Positions 43,577 to 53,023 of a stretch of 64,000 nt of DNA are shown here, piece by piece. The DNA is from an uncultured Methanomethylovorans sp. GTDB taxonomy: Archaea > Halobacteriota > Methanosarcinia > Methanosarcinales > Methanosarcinaceae. The DNA is taken from positions 2,852,001-2,916,000 of the forward strand of contig NZ_OY782870.1 in NCBI RefSeq assembly GCF_963678545.1. Reading direction: 5' to 3'. The notes below the pieces were generated by a model, which was not told the DNA's origin, did not search any database, and worked only from the letters and a program-made list of their open reading frames with translations. How positions within the stretch are numbered: position 1 is the stretch's first letter; every line of letters starts with the position of its first letter. A program made the position numbers and the translations under genes.

Positions 43577-44581
43577 TCAGAATAGAACCTTTTTTCCTTC
43601 TTTTGCAGACATCAATGCTGCTTCTGCCATTCTGACAGCCCTCATGCCTATAGTACCACTGGAAATTGGCTCCTGCCGTGAAGCAATGCATTCAATAAAA
43701 TGGCAAAGCTCCTCCTTTAGAGGTTCTGCATACGGAATAGGAATAGTATAGGAGCCTTCATTCTCCACACTGAAAATAACATTATCCTGGATATCCTGTT
43801 CAGCTATGCGCATATCGAATATATGAAGTTCCTGCGGTTTAAGATAATCGATCTTAGCCACCTTCTCAGATCCTACTACAACAAGATCACGGTGCTTGCC
43901 ATACGCAGGCATTATCCAGCTTTCAAAAGCATAACCAGTAGTATCACCGAAATCCATGGCAATCATAGCAGTTTCTTCAATATCATCCTGCAATGAGCAC
44001 CGTGTGTCTGCAAGTATGCTGAGTGGCATTTCCTTGTTAACAAGATAGCAGAAAATGTCCACTTCGTGAATGCCCAGAGCATATATCACACCCATATCTT
44101 TTCTGGGTGCACCGAAAGAAAAACGATTTCCAAGCATTATCCTTATAGAACCCAGCTCCCCCAGATCGATCCTTTGCTTTAGCTCTTTTACAGCAGGATG
44201 ATGCCTGAATATATGACCTACCATAAGGATTCGGCCTGTGCTTTCCGCGACCTTTACAAGTTCCTCGGCCTGAGCAATGTCCATAGTCATTGGTTTTTCA
44301 ACAAGAACATCTTTTCCTGCTTCCATCAATTCCTTAGCAAGATGGAAATGAGTAGGAGATGGCGTAACTATGCTAACACCATTGATTGTGGGATCATTCA
44401 GAATTTTTCTATAATCTGTGATATAATCGATCCTGAACAATTCACCAAGCTCTTTGGCACGCTTCTCATTTATATCGCATATGACCACTTTATCGATGAG
44501 ACCCTCGGAAAGAAGTTCACTATAGGTACGCACATGGTTCTTACCCCAGTAACCAGTACCTATGACTGCAATACCTGTCAT
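43577..44581 (-). CDS. Gfo/Idh/MocA oxidoreductase (WlbA/WbpB-like)
   Basis: A 334-residue NAD(P)-dependent sugar dehydrogenase. It has a Rossmann start AVIGTGYWGKNHVRTY, SIVTPSPTHFHLAKELMEAG, LVEKPMTM (catalytic Lys in EKP) and GIHEVDIFCYLV. It follows the aminotransferase with an ATGA overlap, and an acetyltransferase precedes both. In bacteria this trio turns UDP-GlcNAc uronic acid into the 3-acetamido sugar; that substrate is inferred here. Confidence 0.88.
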   Translation of the reverse strand: MTGIAVIGTGYWGKNHVRTYSELLSEGLIDKVVICDINEKRAKELGELFRIDYITDYRKILNDPTINGVSIVTPSPTHFHLAKELMEAGKDVLVEKPMTMDIAQAEELVKVAESTGRILMVGHIFRHHPAVKELKQRIDLGELGSIRIMLGNRFSFGAPRKDMGVIYALGIHEVDIFCYLVNKEMPLSILADTRCSLQDDIEETAMIAMDFGDTTGYAFESWIMPAYGKHRDLVVVGSEKVAKIDYLKPQELHIFDMRIAEQDIQDNVIFSVENEGSYTIPIPYAEPLKEELCHFIECIASRQEPISSGTIGMRAVRMAEAALMSAKEGKKVLF

Positions 44582-45651
44582 TTTAACCCCCTCTTGATAT
44601 TGTCAGCAATGTAGTGGACCTGTTCATCCATAAGTTTAGGATGCATCGGTATAGAGAGAATTTTCTTTACACATGCATCTGTTACAGGAAGATCCACATC
44701 ATGAGCTTCCATACACGGCTGCCTGTGGACAGGCACCGGGTAATAAATTCCTGTACTTATGCCTTTAGTATGTAGATATTCACGCAGAGAATCCCTGTTA
44801 GGCGTCTGCAGAGTATAAACATAATAAGCATGCTTCGCCCAATCTGCTTCCCGGGGAACAGTGACCGCATCTTCCAACAGATCATTGTACATAGAAGCGA
44901 TTTGCCGCCTTCTTTCAACCCATTGTGGAAGGTGCTTTAATTGCTGCCTGCCAATTGCAGCAGAGATTTCACTCATCCTTAGATTAAGACCCAATAATTC
45001 ATGCAGGTATTTGTCAGTACGGCCATGGTCCCTCAACATTGACATCTTATGAGCGATCTCCTTGTTGTCTGTGAGAACCATACCACCATCGCCTGCAACG
45101 GTCATATTCTTGGATGGGAAGAAACTGAAGACTGAGAAATCACCAATAGAACCTGTTCTCTTACCCTTGTACTCTGCACCATGTGCCTGACAGGCATCTT
45201 CAACAACATATACTCCGTGCTCTTTTGCGATATTCATGATAGGATCCATATCAGCAGGATGCCCATAAAGATGAACCGGAATTATAGCCTTCGTATTTGG
45301 AGTGATAGCTTCCTCAAGCTTTGCAGGGTCAAGATTGTAGTTTACAGGATCTATATCAACATATACAGGAGTGGCACCCAGGAACTTTGCAGGACTTCCT
45401 GTAGCAATGAAGGTATGAGATGGAACAATCACCTCGTCTCCTCTGCCAACCCCAAGAGCCATCATAGTTAAAAGCATGGCTGAGGTTCCGGAATTTACGC
45501 AGATAGCATATTTGGAGTTGCAATATGCAGAGAATTCTGTCTCAAAAGCTGTCAAGTTCTTCCCTTTTACATACTGGCCGCTGTCAAGAACAGTATTAAC
45601 AGCTTTTTTTATCTCGTCATCAATGTACATTTCACTTAAATTAACCTGCAA
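44578..45651 (-). CDS. DegT/DnrJ/EryC1 family sugar aminotransferase (WlbC/WbpE-like)
   Basis: A PLP enzyme of about 357 residues. It has NSGTSAMLLTMMALGVGRGDEV (split), PSHTFIATGSPAKFLGATPVYVD, VEDACQAHGAEYKGKR and FSFFPSKNMTVAGDGGMV with the PLP Lys in SKN. I place the start at TTG 45651, which is preceded by AAAGGAG at the right distance and opens into LQVNLSEMYIDDEI, the normal beginning. The ATG at 45699 lies inside the previous gene, overlapping it by 16 bp. It aminates a 3-keto nucleotide sugar in the proposed trio. Confidence 0.88.
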   Translation of the reverse strand: MQVNLSEMYIDDEIKKAVNTVLDSGQYVKGKNLTAFETEFSAYCNSKYAICVNSGTSAMLLTMMALGVGRGDEVIVPSHTFIATGSPAKFLGATPVYVDIDPVNYNLDPAKLEEAITPNTKAIIPVHLYGHPADMDPIMNIAKEHGVYVVEDACQAHGAEYKGKRTGSIGDFSVFSFFPSKNMTVAGDGGMVLTDNKEIAHKMSMLRDHGRTDKYLHELLGLNLRMSEISAAIGRQQLKHLPQWVERRRQIASMYNDLLEDAVTVPREADWAKHAYYVYTLQTPNRDSLREYLHTKGISTGIYYPVPVHRQPCMEAHDVDLPVTDACVKKILSIPMHPKLMDEQVHYIADNIKRGLK

Positions 45652-45683
45652 AATCTCAACTCCTTTTTTTAGATAGTTTTCTA

Positions 45684-46313
45684 TCACTCTTTCAACCATT
45701 CATAAGGCCTTATGAAGTAGCCAACTTCACATTTCATTTCATCAATTGTGCAAACAACACGGGCCGGGTTCCCATAAGCAAGTACATTAGGAGGTATATC
45801 TTTTGTGACTACTGATCCCATTCCGATCAAAGAGTTCTCTCCAATAGTTACTCTTGGACCAATTGTTACATTGCCACCTATCTTCACCCCGCTTTTCAAT
45901 GTGACATTCTTAGCACAATCCTCAAAACGAGGACATGGGGGATGAAGTACATTTAAGATCGTAGTAGAAGGACCTATCCACACATTATCTTCAATAATAA
46001 CAAATTCTGGTATAAAACAATTAGAATGGATCCTTACATTGTTGCCGATGTGATTCTCACGTTCGATCACAGAATGAGAACCTATGCTTACATTGTTACC
46101 AATGATATTTCCTTCACGAATAAGCACACCATGTCCTGTCTGAAACTTGTCACCGATGTTGTTCCCACCGTAGATAACAGAATGTGAGCGTATGGTTGCA
46201 TCGTCACCAATTATTGTTTCTGGACCCTCAGATGGATAAAATCCTATTTCTACGAAAGCCTGTACACTAGAGTTTTTTCCAATTATCACTTTATTGTTCT
46301 GCATAATGGTCAT
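45684..46313 (-). CDS. Left-handed beta-helix N-acetyltransferase (WlbB/WbpD-like)
   Basis: A 209-residue hexapeptide-repeat protein. It has many I/V-G-N/D-x-x units (SSVQAFVEIGFYPSEGP, TIGDD-type, NIIGNNVSIGSHSVIE), and its C-terminal KIGGNVTIGPRVTIGENS, ending SLIGMGSVVTKDIPPNVLAYGNPARV, is the standard acyltransferase finish. It would acetylate the amino group put on by the DegT enzyme downstream. Start overlaps the stop of the glycosyltransferase upstream (ATGA). Confidence 0.88.
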   Translation of the reverse strand: MTIMQNNKVIIGKNSSVQAFVEIGFYPSEGPETIIGDDATIRSHSVIYGGNNIGDKFQTGHGVLIREGNIIGNNVSIGSHSVIERENHIGNNVRIHSNCFIPEFVIIEDNVWIGPSTTILNVLHPPCPRFEDCAKNVTLKSGVKIGGNVTIGPRVTIGENSLIGMGSVVTKDIPPNVLAYGNPARVVCTIDEMKCEVGYFIRPYEWLKE

Positions 46314-47446
46314 TTATTGGTGATCTTTACTCTTTCAGTTGGCTCCCAGATATGTACATCCCTTAGCATATTGAAGAAACCAAGGAATAGATAGCTCTGG
46401 TAGATAATAAAGGAAGAGAATACATTTGGTACTACTCCACCTATAAATATGAGCGCAAATATCGCTAACACAAAAATTACTGAATACACTATGTTCAAAG
46501 AAACAAAATAGAAAAACCAGGCAAGAAGAGATAAAAAGAATATTGTAGGCACTACAAAGAAAAGGAGCATCCTTAGGGGAAAAACAAAGGTTCCGAACTT
46601 TCCGAACTTGGTAGAAAGCGCATCCCTGTTGACAAAAGTGGCTTCCAGAAGCCTTGTGGCCCGGCGTATCTTTTGTCTGCGCTGTTCATAGAATTTGTCA
46701 GGGACGTATTCATAGAACTTAGCAGATGGTACGTATTGACATCTGTATCCTTTTTTTATTACCGATAATGCCATACTTGCGTCATCTGCACCTCTGCGGG
46801 TGTTCAAAGAAGAAGAAGCTTCCTTTTTGAATGCAACAACCGGACCGTTAAAACAAAAGGTGGAATGTACCTTGCTTTCCCAGGTACACATCCTTCCATA
46901 TATGGACCTGTAAGCTGATTCAGAATTTGAGAACACGGATTCTCCTTTTGCTACTGGTATCAGATCGCCTGAAACTGCACCAATGTCATCACTGCTAAGG
47001 AGTACCGACAGAAGGTCAGGGATGGTATTCTCATCAAAAAGACCATCAGCTCCGGTTATAACCACGAGCTCATTGCTGGAATTTTCTATTCCCCGATTGA
47101 TGGCTTTGTTGACCCCACTTCTTTCATGGGTAATTACTTTTCCTTTTATGGAATGCTGCTGTAGAGCAGCTTTTGCTACTTCTTCTGTCCTGTCCTGCGA
47201 ACCGTCATTAGAAACTATAATTTCAAGTTTCTCAACAGAATACACAGAAGCAAGATTGTTTATGCGATCAGCGATTCCAGACTCTTCATTGTAAGCAGGA
47301 ATCACCACACTGACCACAGGCAACGATTCAAGCTTTTTTACCGGTGGATTTTTTGTTGTAAAAGCTCCCACGAGATAGATCAAATAAACACTAGCTGGAA
47401 TTATCGTCAAAAGAACAGCTATGGTTAGTAAGCTCATGTGCATCAT
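46310..47446 (-). CDS. Membrane-bound family 2 glycosyltransferase
   Basis: A 378-residue enzyme with an N-terminal membrane helix (about 5-28), a GT-A domain (VSVVIPAYNEESGIADRI, SNDGSQDRTEE, VVITGADGLFDENTIPDL, RRGADDASMALSVIKKGYRCQ) and three to four C-terminal helices (about 285-360). It is of the cellulose synthase/hyaluronan-synthase-like type, acting at the cytoplasmic face. It is first in a tightly overlapping four-gene unit with the acetyltransferase, aminotransferase and dehydrogenase. Confidence 0.87.
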   Translation of the reverse strand: MMHMSLLTIAVLLTIIPASVYLIYLVGAFTTKNPPVKKLESLPVVSVVIPAYNEESGIADRINNLASVYSVEKLEIIVSNDGSQDRTEEVAKAALQQHSIKGKVITHERSGVNKAINRGIENSSNELVVITGADGLFDENTIPDLLSVLLSSDDIGAVSGDLIPVAKGESVFSNSESAYRSIYGRMCTWESKVHSTFCFNGPVVAFKKEASSSLNTRRGADDASMALSVIKKGYRCQYVPSAKFYEYVPDKFYEQRRQKIRRATRLLEATFVNRDALSTKFGKFGTFVFPLRMLLFFVVPTIFFLSLLAWFFYFVSLNIVYSVIFVLAIFALIFIGGVVPNVFSSFIIYQSYLFLGFFNMLRDVHIWEPTERVKITNK

Positions 47447-47575
47447 TTCAGGGATTAATGTAGATCAAAGAAGCTACGCACAACGTATAGTCAGTTATAT
47501 AATAAATAGATAATGCCGATTCAATGACAATATTAGAGTTTATTGACACTATTACCAAAGCCGATTCATTTGTCC

Positions 47576-48538
47576 TCATATGTGGAGAGATTTGCGAATA
47601 TGAGGAATATGTTTTACCATTTTGTCGAAAAGTGGATACTCAAAGTTGACTATGACATATAGTAAAAAACCTGCAGCTGCATTTAACAACCTGATCTTTT
47701 TAAGATTTAGAATGAAGTATTTTTTTGCATATATTTTTGAATTGGCTTTATCTGAAGCCCTCCAAAAAAATACAGAAATATCTGCGTTCAGTCTTTCAAT
47801 GTTAGAGTTTATTTCAGCTAGATAATTTCCTGGTATGACTGAAGATGAAATAATATTTTGAAGCGTTTTTTGCCTCAATTGCGGTTTGTTAATAGCCATA
47901 CTAACACTTGCACTATGCATCCTGTACAATGCCAGTGACATATCAATGTATCCAAAATTAGACTTTAAGGATGCTCTAAGCCAGAATTCATAGTCCTCTG
48001 CTGCCCTCATCAAAGGATCCTCATTAAATAAACCAACTGCATCAAATACATTCTTTTTAATTAACACAGTGAGAATAGGAATAAAATTTTCATATAACAA
48101 ATCAAGAAAAACCTGACCACTTTTTGCATTATTCGGATCTATTAATGATCCATTGCGAATATCGTGCTCATCAATAATTAAAGCTCTAGAATAGACCAAA
48201 TCAAATTCTGGATTCGATTCCAGACATTTAACTTCCAGTTCAAGTTTATTGGGACACCAAAGATCGTCATCGTCCAAAAAAGCAATATATCTTCCTGCAG
48301 ATTGCAAAATGCCTTGATTTCTGGATTTAGCAATGATTCCATCATTTTTAAAATTAATAACCTTTATTCTGGGATCATTGAATGCTCTTATGACATCTAA
48401 TGTATCATCTATAGAATAATTGTTTATAACAATTATTTCAAAATCGGAGAACGTCTGGTCCAAAACTGATTGAATTGATTTTTTAAGATAACCTGCCCGA
48501 TTGTATGTGGGCATAATGACACTTACTGCAGGTTGCAT
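47576..48538 (-). CDS. Family 2 glycosyltransferase
   Basis: A 320-residue GT-A enzyme. It has VSVIMPTYNRAGYLKKSIQS, IVINNYSIDDT, YIAFLDDDDLWCPNKLELE (DDDD metal site) and EDYEFWLRASLKSN (the acidic catalytic segment). No membrane helices apart from a weak C-terminal hydrophobic stretch. Sugar specificity unknown. Last gene of the CDP-sugar series; overlaps the upstream reductase/epimerase gene by 16 bp. Confidence 0.88.
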   Translation of the reverse strand: MQPAVSVIMPTYNRAGYLKKSIQSVLDQTFSDFEIIVINNYSIDDTLDVIRAFNDPRIKVINFKNDGIIAKSRNQGILQSAGRYIAFLDDDDLWCPNKLELEVKCLESNPEFDLVYSRALIIDEHDIRNGSLIDPNNAKSGQVFLDLLYENFIPILTVLIKKNVFDAVGLFNEDPLMRAAEDYEFWLRASLKSNFGYIDMSLALYRMHSASVSMAINKPQLRQKTLQNIISSSVIPGNYLAEINSNIERLNADISVFFWRASDKANSKIYAKKYFILNLKKIRLLNAAAGFLLYVIVNFEYPLFDKMVKHIPHIRKSLHI

Positions 48539-49503
48539 TTTAGGATATCCTTATATTGTTCACAAAAATGTATAGTCTCATCGATCTCTTCAGTTACATT
48601 GGATATCAATCTGAATCCTGTTTTTTTAATTTTATCAATATTATATCGTACTGGTTGTTCTAAAACGCTATTTGATACAGAATCCGTTCCAACAATGATT
48701 TCGGGATTTGTACCTAATACTTCATTACACCTTTCTTTAATCAGTTTAGCGATATCCAAAATAGAAGATGAAAATTCCCCTCCAAGATTATAGACACAAT
48801 CTGAAGCATCTGTCCCCATATCACCAAGAGACAACAGATGTTCTATGCATCGCGAAACGTCTGTAAGAGTAATGAAATCCCTATGCTGTTTTCCAGAACT
48901 TTTCAAAATCATCTTATTATTTAAAACCGCCTGAAGACATAAGTCATTAACAACAAGACTCCACCTGTTCACCTCTGGATGTGCTGGGTATCCAAATCCA
49001 TTTGACAAACGCAATATTGTGCCATTTATATTTTTCTTGTAATGTGCCATCCTGATAAAATCCTCAGAAACATGATGTGTTATAGAATATGGATGTACAG
49101 GCAAAGGCACTCTATTTTCAGTAATTTCTCCAGAAGCATTCAAGCCGTAAACATGAAATGTGGAAAAATAGATTACTTTCTTTACATTGTTCTTAACAGC
49201 TGCATTTATCAAATTTAAAGTGCCCTCACCATTGACCTTCAATGCAGCAACTGGGTCCTTTGCAGAATCGATCTCATTCAAAGCAGCTAGATGCAGTATT
49301 ACATCCACATCTTTACATGCATGTTCGAGTGAATGTATATCTAGTAAATCACCTCTAATCAGCTTTTTATCTCCAACCCAATCCGGCACATAACTATCAT
49401 TTCTGATAAGGAGTCTTATACTATGGTCACCATATAGTTCACCTAAGTACTTTGCAAGCCTTCCACCGATGTACCCAAATCCACCTGTAATAAGGATGAT
49501 CAT
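48523..49503 (-). CDS. NAD-dependent epimerase/reductase of the extended SDR family
   Basis: A 326-residue protein with ILITGGFGYIGGRLAKYLG, IRGDLLDIHSLEHACKDVDVILHLAA (split) and VIYFSTFHVYG. At the catalytic YxxxK position it reads PYSITHHVSED, so the Lys is His, which is atypical although some SDR subgroups carry it. It overlaps the cupin epimerase upstream by 4 bp. In the CDP-glucose cassette it would be the 4-reductase or epimerase that finishes the deoxysugar. Confidence 0.82.
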   Translation of the reverse strand: MIILITGGFGYIGGRLAKYLGELYGDHSIRLLIRNDSYVPDWVGDKKLIRGDLLDIHSLEHACKDVDVILHLAALNEIDSAKDPVAALKVNGEGTLNLINAAVKNNVKKVIYFSTFHVYGLNASGEITENRVPLPVHPYSITHHVSEDFIRMAHYKKNINGTILRLSNGFGYPAHPEVNRWSLVVNDLCLQAVLNNKMILKSSGKQHRDFITLTDVSRCIEHLLSLGDMGTDASDCVYNLGGEFSSSILDIAKLIKERCNEVLGTNPEIIVGTDSVSNSVLEQPVRYNIDKIKKTGFRLISNVTEEIDETIHFCEQYKDILKCNLQ

Positions 49504-49949
49504 CTATTTTTAAGCCCCCAATCGTAAGGAACATCATTTTCAAATGGATCCACCCTTCCGATTTCTTCAGGGTCGTGAGGGATATTAGAACAATTTGCAA
49601 CAATAGCAGATTCTGTCCCAATACCCTTAAACCCGTTCCAGACCATTGGAGGGATGGTCACGAGTTTATAATTTTCCCGGCCCAGGAATATTTCCTGTAC
49701 TTCCCCTTTTGTTGGAGATCCCGCCCTATCATCATAAAGAACTAGTTTAATTGCTCCACTTATCACAGCATAGTTCAAAGTCATTTTTTTGTGGATATGC
49801 CAACCCTTTACAACTCCGGGATAGATAGTCGAGAAATAAATTTCTCCAAATGCCTGAAAGATTGGATCATCATTCCTTAACATCTTAAGTATCATCCCTC
49901 TTTCATCCGGGATAATATCAAGTTTAGTGATCTGTACGCCTTCTATCAT
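49500..49949 (-). CDS. RmlC-like cupin sugar epimerase
   Basis: A 149-residue single-domain cupin: TKLDIIPDERGMILKML, GEIYFSTIYPGVVKGWHIHKK and VTIPPMVWNGFKGIG, typical of the dTDP-4-keto-6-deoxyhexose 3,5-epimerase fold. It lies 3 bp after the rfbG gene, so a CDP-4-keto-6-deoxyglucose product is the likely substrate. It is shorter than classical RmlC (about 180), which is common in this subgroup. Confidence 0.83.
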   Translation of the reverse strand: MIEGVQITKLDIIPDERGMILKMLRNDDPIFQAFGEIYFSTIYPGVVKGWHIHKKMTLNYAVISGAIKLVLYDDRAGSPTKGEVQEIFLGRENYKLVTIPPMVWNGFKGIGTESAIVANCSNIPHDPEEIGRVDPFENDVPYDWGLKNR

Positions 49950-49951
49950 GA

Positions 49952-50923
49952 TTAGACCTCCTCAAAGAAATCTTTATACCATTTTATTGTTCTTTCCAGC
50001 CCTTCATCCAATGTATACATTGGTTTCCAATTTAGGATTCTTCTAGCTTTCTCTGCAGAAAGAGATTGATGTATTATCTCGTTCTTTGCAACTCCAAGAA
50101 CTTTGGGTTTTAGATTCTCCTTTTTTGTTAGAGAAATGATCCTTTCAACTAACTCAAGTACTGATATCTGAAGTTCATTGCTAAAATTGAAAGCCTCTCC
50201 TATGATATTAGCATTGTCCATTTTTTCTGCAAGATGCAAGTACGCATGGACACCGTCTTCTACATAAAAATAATCCCTTATATATGATCCATCACTTCTG
50301 ATAAGTGGATGCTCATTATTGAATAGAGAGCGAATTGTACCTGGAATGATCCTATTGAAATTCAGGTCCCCCCCTCCATAGAAATTACCACATCTTGTAG
50401 TACATACAGGAGTCCCATAAGTTGTGTAATAAGTCTTTGCAATGAGATCAGTACAACTTTTAGATACATCATATGGATGAGTACCTTGTAGAGGCATATT
50501 TTCATCATATGGCAACATAGGCTGATCACCATAAGCTTTGTCACTTGATGCAACGATAATCTTTTTTACTGTTGGAGCTCTTCTGCAAGCTTCAAGTATA
50601 TTCCATGTTCCTTTAATATTAGTTTCAAAAGTACTTAATGGATTTCTATTGGCAATTTCAACAATGGTCTGTGCTGCAAGATGAAATACGACCTCTACCT
50701 CATATTCATTGATAATTCTCTCAATGGCCTGGAAATCCGTTACATCTCCTCTAACAACATTCATTTTATTAATAAACATGTCATTGATAAGAACCGATCT
50801 TGGAACCCAGTCCCGGATCAGACCCACAACATTGGCTTTTCTATTTACAAGTTCTTTGCACATCCAAGAACCAAGAAGACCTGTACATCCTGTGACCAAG
50901 ACCGAAGTATCCTTCCATTGCAT
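49952..50923 (-). CDS. rfbG: CDP-glucose 4,6-dehydratase
   Basis: A 323-residue SDR. It has [55 protein letters not shown] (split), [11 protein letters not shown] and [13 protein letters not shown] with the YxxxK pair. The SSDKAYG and TETN-like segments match CDP-glucose 4,6-dehydratases, and the gene directly follows rfbF, the CDP-glucose synthase, sharing no gap. The product is CDP-4-keto-6-deoxyglucose, entry to 6-deoxy- and 3,6-dideoxysugars. Confidence 0.88.
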   Translation of the reverse strand: MQWKDTSVLVTGCTGLLGSWMCKELVNRKANVVGLIRDWVPRSVLINDMFINKMNVVRGDVTDFQAIERIINEYEVEVVFHLAAQTIVEIANRNPLSTFETNIKGTWNILEACRRAPTVKKIIVASSDKAYGDQPMLPYDENMPLQGTHPYDVSKSCTDLIAKTYYTTYGTPVCTTRCGNFYGGGDLNFNRIIPGTIRSLFNNEHPLIRSDGSYIRDYFYVEDGVHAYLHLAEKMDNANIIGEAFNFSNELQISVLELVERIISLTKKENLKPKVLGVAKNEIIHQSLSAEKARRILNWKPMYTLDEGLERTIKWYKDFFEEV

Positions 50924-51697
50924 TTATTTCACCTTCCAAGGTGCCATATTCGATTTCCAAAGATCATTTAAGAACAAATTATCCCTATAGGTATCCATAC
51001 ACTGCCAGAATCCTTTATGGTGATAGACTTTTAATTGACCATCTTTAGCAAGATTTGAAAGAGGAGATTTTTCTAGCACGCATGATTCATTCTCATCCAG
51101 ATAGTCAAATATTTCTTTGTTAAATACAAAATATCCACCACTAATTGGTGCAACTCCAGTTTCAGGTTTTTCATCAAAACAAGTGACACAATCTCCTTCC
51201 AATCTTAATTCACCATATCTGGAAGGAGGATGAACTCCAGTAACTGTCCCGACCTTACCATGTTTTTGATGATATTCCAAGAGTTTAGAAATATTCAAAT
51301 CAGTTACTCCATCACCATAAGTTACCATAAAAGTATCGTCTTCGATATATTTCTGTACTCTTTTAATCCTTGCTCCAGTCATAGAAGTAAGGCCAGTATT
51401 TGCAAGCGTCACGTTCCAGTTATTCTCTTCTTTCGAATCGTGTAATGTTATATCACCTGTCGTAAGGTTTATTGAGAAGTCATTATTTCTCATTTTGTAG
51501 TTATAGAAATAATCTTTAATTACATCTCCTTTATACCCCAGACATAACACAAAATCAGTAAAACCATAGAAAGAGTATGTTTTCATTATATGCCATAGGA
51601 TAGGATGCCCTCCAATTTCTACCATTGGTTTTGGTTTATACTCTGTTTCTTCCCTCAGACGGGTACCCATTCCTCCGCATAGTATCACAACTTTCAT
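50924..51697 (-). CDS. rfbF: Glucose-1-phosphate cytidylyltransferase
   Basis: A 257-residue nucleotidyltransferase. It has VVILCGGMGTRLREETEYKPKP (split), MVEIGGHPILWHIMKTYSFYG, VTYGDGVTDLNISKLLEYH and GGYFVFNKEIFDYLDENES. All are characteristic of RfbF. The start is ATG 51697 with GAGGTG 6 nt upstream; an ATG at 51712 would add five residues. It heads the CDP-sugar unit (rfbF-rfbG-cupin-SDR-GT2). Confidence 0.92.
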   Translation of the reverse strand: MKVVILCGGMGTRLREETEYKPKPMVEIGGHPILWHIMKTYSFYGFTDFVLCLGYKGDVIKDYFYNYKMRNNDFSINLTTGDITLHDSKEENNWNVTLANTGLTSMTGARIKRVQKYIEDDTFMVTYGDGVTDLNISKLLEYHQKHGKVGTVTGVHPPSRYGELRLEGDCVTCFDEKPETGVAPISGGYFVFNKEIFDYLDENESCVLEKSPLSNLAKDGQLKVYHHKGFWQCMDTYRDNLFLNDLWKSNMAPWKVK

Positions 51698-51793
51698 GTT
51701 TGCACCTCTCATTACATGATGCTATTGAAGCTAAACTTCATTTATATTATTTAATGCTGTTTCAGTAGAAGAGAATTAATGTTCAAAGAATAA

Positions 51794-53023
51794 CTAGGTG
51801 AGCCGATTATATTCAGCTAACATGCCATAGAGTATTGTTGCTGGTTTATATTTATTATTGTATAAATTTCTGCTGTTCATTGATAATTTGTTGAACAAAT
51901 TGACATCATCCATTATCAATAGTATTTTACTAGCTATATCATCTAAGTTATTTTTGTCTATGATAAAACCATTAAAATTATTTATCACTAATTCTGAAGT
52001 TGAACCTACATCATTCACTAATATCGGTTTTGAATAATAAAGTGCTTCAAGCAAAACCAAAGGCATTCCTTCAACATCTGAACACAACACAAAAATGTCA
52101 ATTTTATCAATTACTTCAGTAATCAAACCAAAACCAGGGATGAATTGGGCATTGTTTTCAAGATGTAATTCTTTAACCAATGATTTATACCTAGATTCTT
52201 CTTCGCCTCTGCCAATCAGCACTAATTGTGCATTTGGTTTTGATTTCACAATAATTCTTAACACTTTAATCAATATATCTTGGTTCTTTTGAGGAGATAA
52301 CCTTGCAATAACACCAAAACTTTCAGCATTCCGAGATGATGGAACAAAACTATATGGCAGCTCTTCTATTATAAAAGGAGATATAATGTAATCTTTATTC
52401 AGACCTTCATATTCTCTCAATTCGTCACCGATTATTTTTGATGGGACAAAGATCTTACTAAATGAGTTGAGATATTTACTCATTTTTAGTCTTGGCATCC
52501 AGTTTTTTCTAAACTGGGGAGACGATATTTCTGTATATATTGATGGAATGTTAAATGATTTTTGAAGATAATAAGAAATGCCATATGTAGAATAATGATA
52601 AGAAGAGATTATATTAAAATTATGAAAAAAGTTATCGATAATAATTCGAAGAAATAATAGTGCCATACACATTTGGAATATAATCCTGTTTTCTATACTC
52701 ACCAGGACTTTCTCCTTTGAGATTGGTTTTCTATATATACCAAATAAATTGGCGAGAATTAGAAGAGAATAAATGGGTACAGAGAGAGCATATTTAACTG
52801 CTTGAAGTAATAGCTTAATGAGCATAGAATAATCTTTTAACACAATATCGCAATCTCTGAACTTATCAGATAAAATGCTAATATTATTCATTGGGCGGAT
52901 CGAATACAAATAGACATTATATCCATTTTGGGCAAGGGTCGATAAATGAGAAAGTAATAATTTATCGGATCCACCTGTGATTAAGAGCGCCACAATTACA
53001 CATACATTTTTTTGGTTAGTCAC
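51794..53023 (-). CDS. Family 4 (GT-B) glycosyltransferase
   Basis: A 409-residue GT-B enzyme. The N-terminal half has GGSDKLLLSHLSTLAQNGYNVYLYS, and the C-terminal half SFGVIARLSPQKNQDILIKVL, AQLVLIGRGEEESRYKSLV and VLCSDVEGMPLVLLEALYYSKPILVNDVGS (split), the usual GT4 donor site with its E-x7-E type motif. Specificity unknown. The DNA is visibly richer in A+T than the CDP-sugar genes. It overlaps the methyltransferase upstream by 8 bp. Confidence 0.88.
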   Translation of the reverse strand: MTNQKNVCVIVALLITGGSDKLLLSHLSTLAQNGYNVYLYSIRPMNNISILSDKFRDCDIVLKDYSMLIKLLLQAVKYALSVPIYSLLILANLFGIYRKPISKEKVLVSIENRIIFQMCMALLFLRIIIDNFFHNFNIISSYHYSTYGISYYLQKSFNIPSIYTEISSPQFRKNWMPRLKMSKYLNSFSKIFVPSKIIGDELREYEGLNKDYIISPFIIEELPYSFVPSSRNAESFGVIARLSPQKNQDILIKVLRIIVKSKPNAQLVLIGRGEEESRYKSLVKELHLENNAQFIPGFGLITEVIDKIDIFVLCSDVEGMPLVLLEALYYSKPILVNDVGSTSELVINNFNGFIIDKNNLDDIASKILLIMDDVNLFNKLSMNSRNLYNNKYKPATILYGMLAEYNRLT

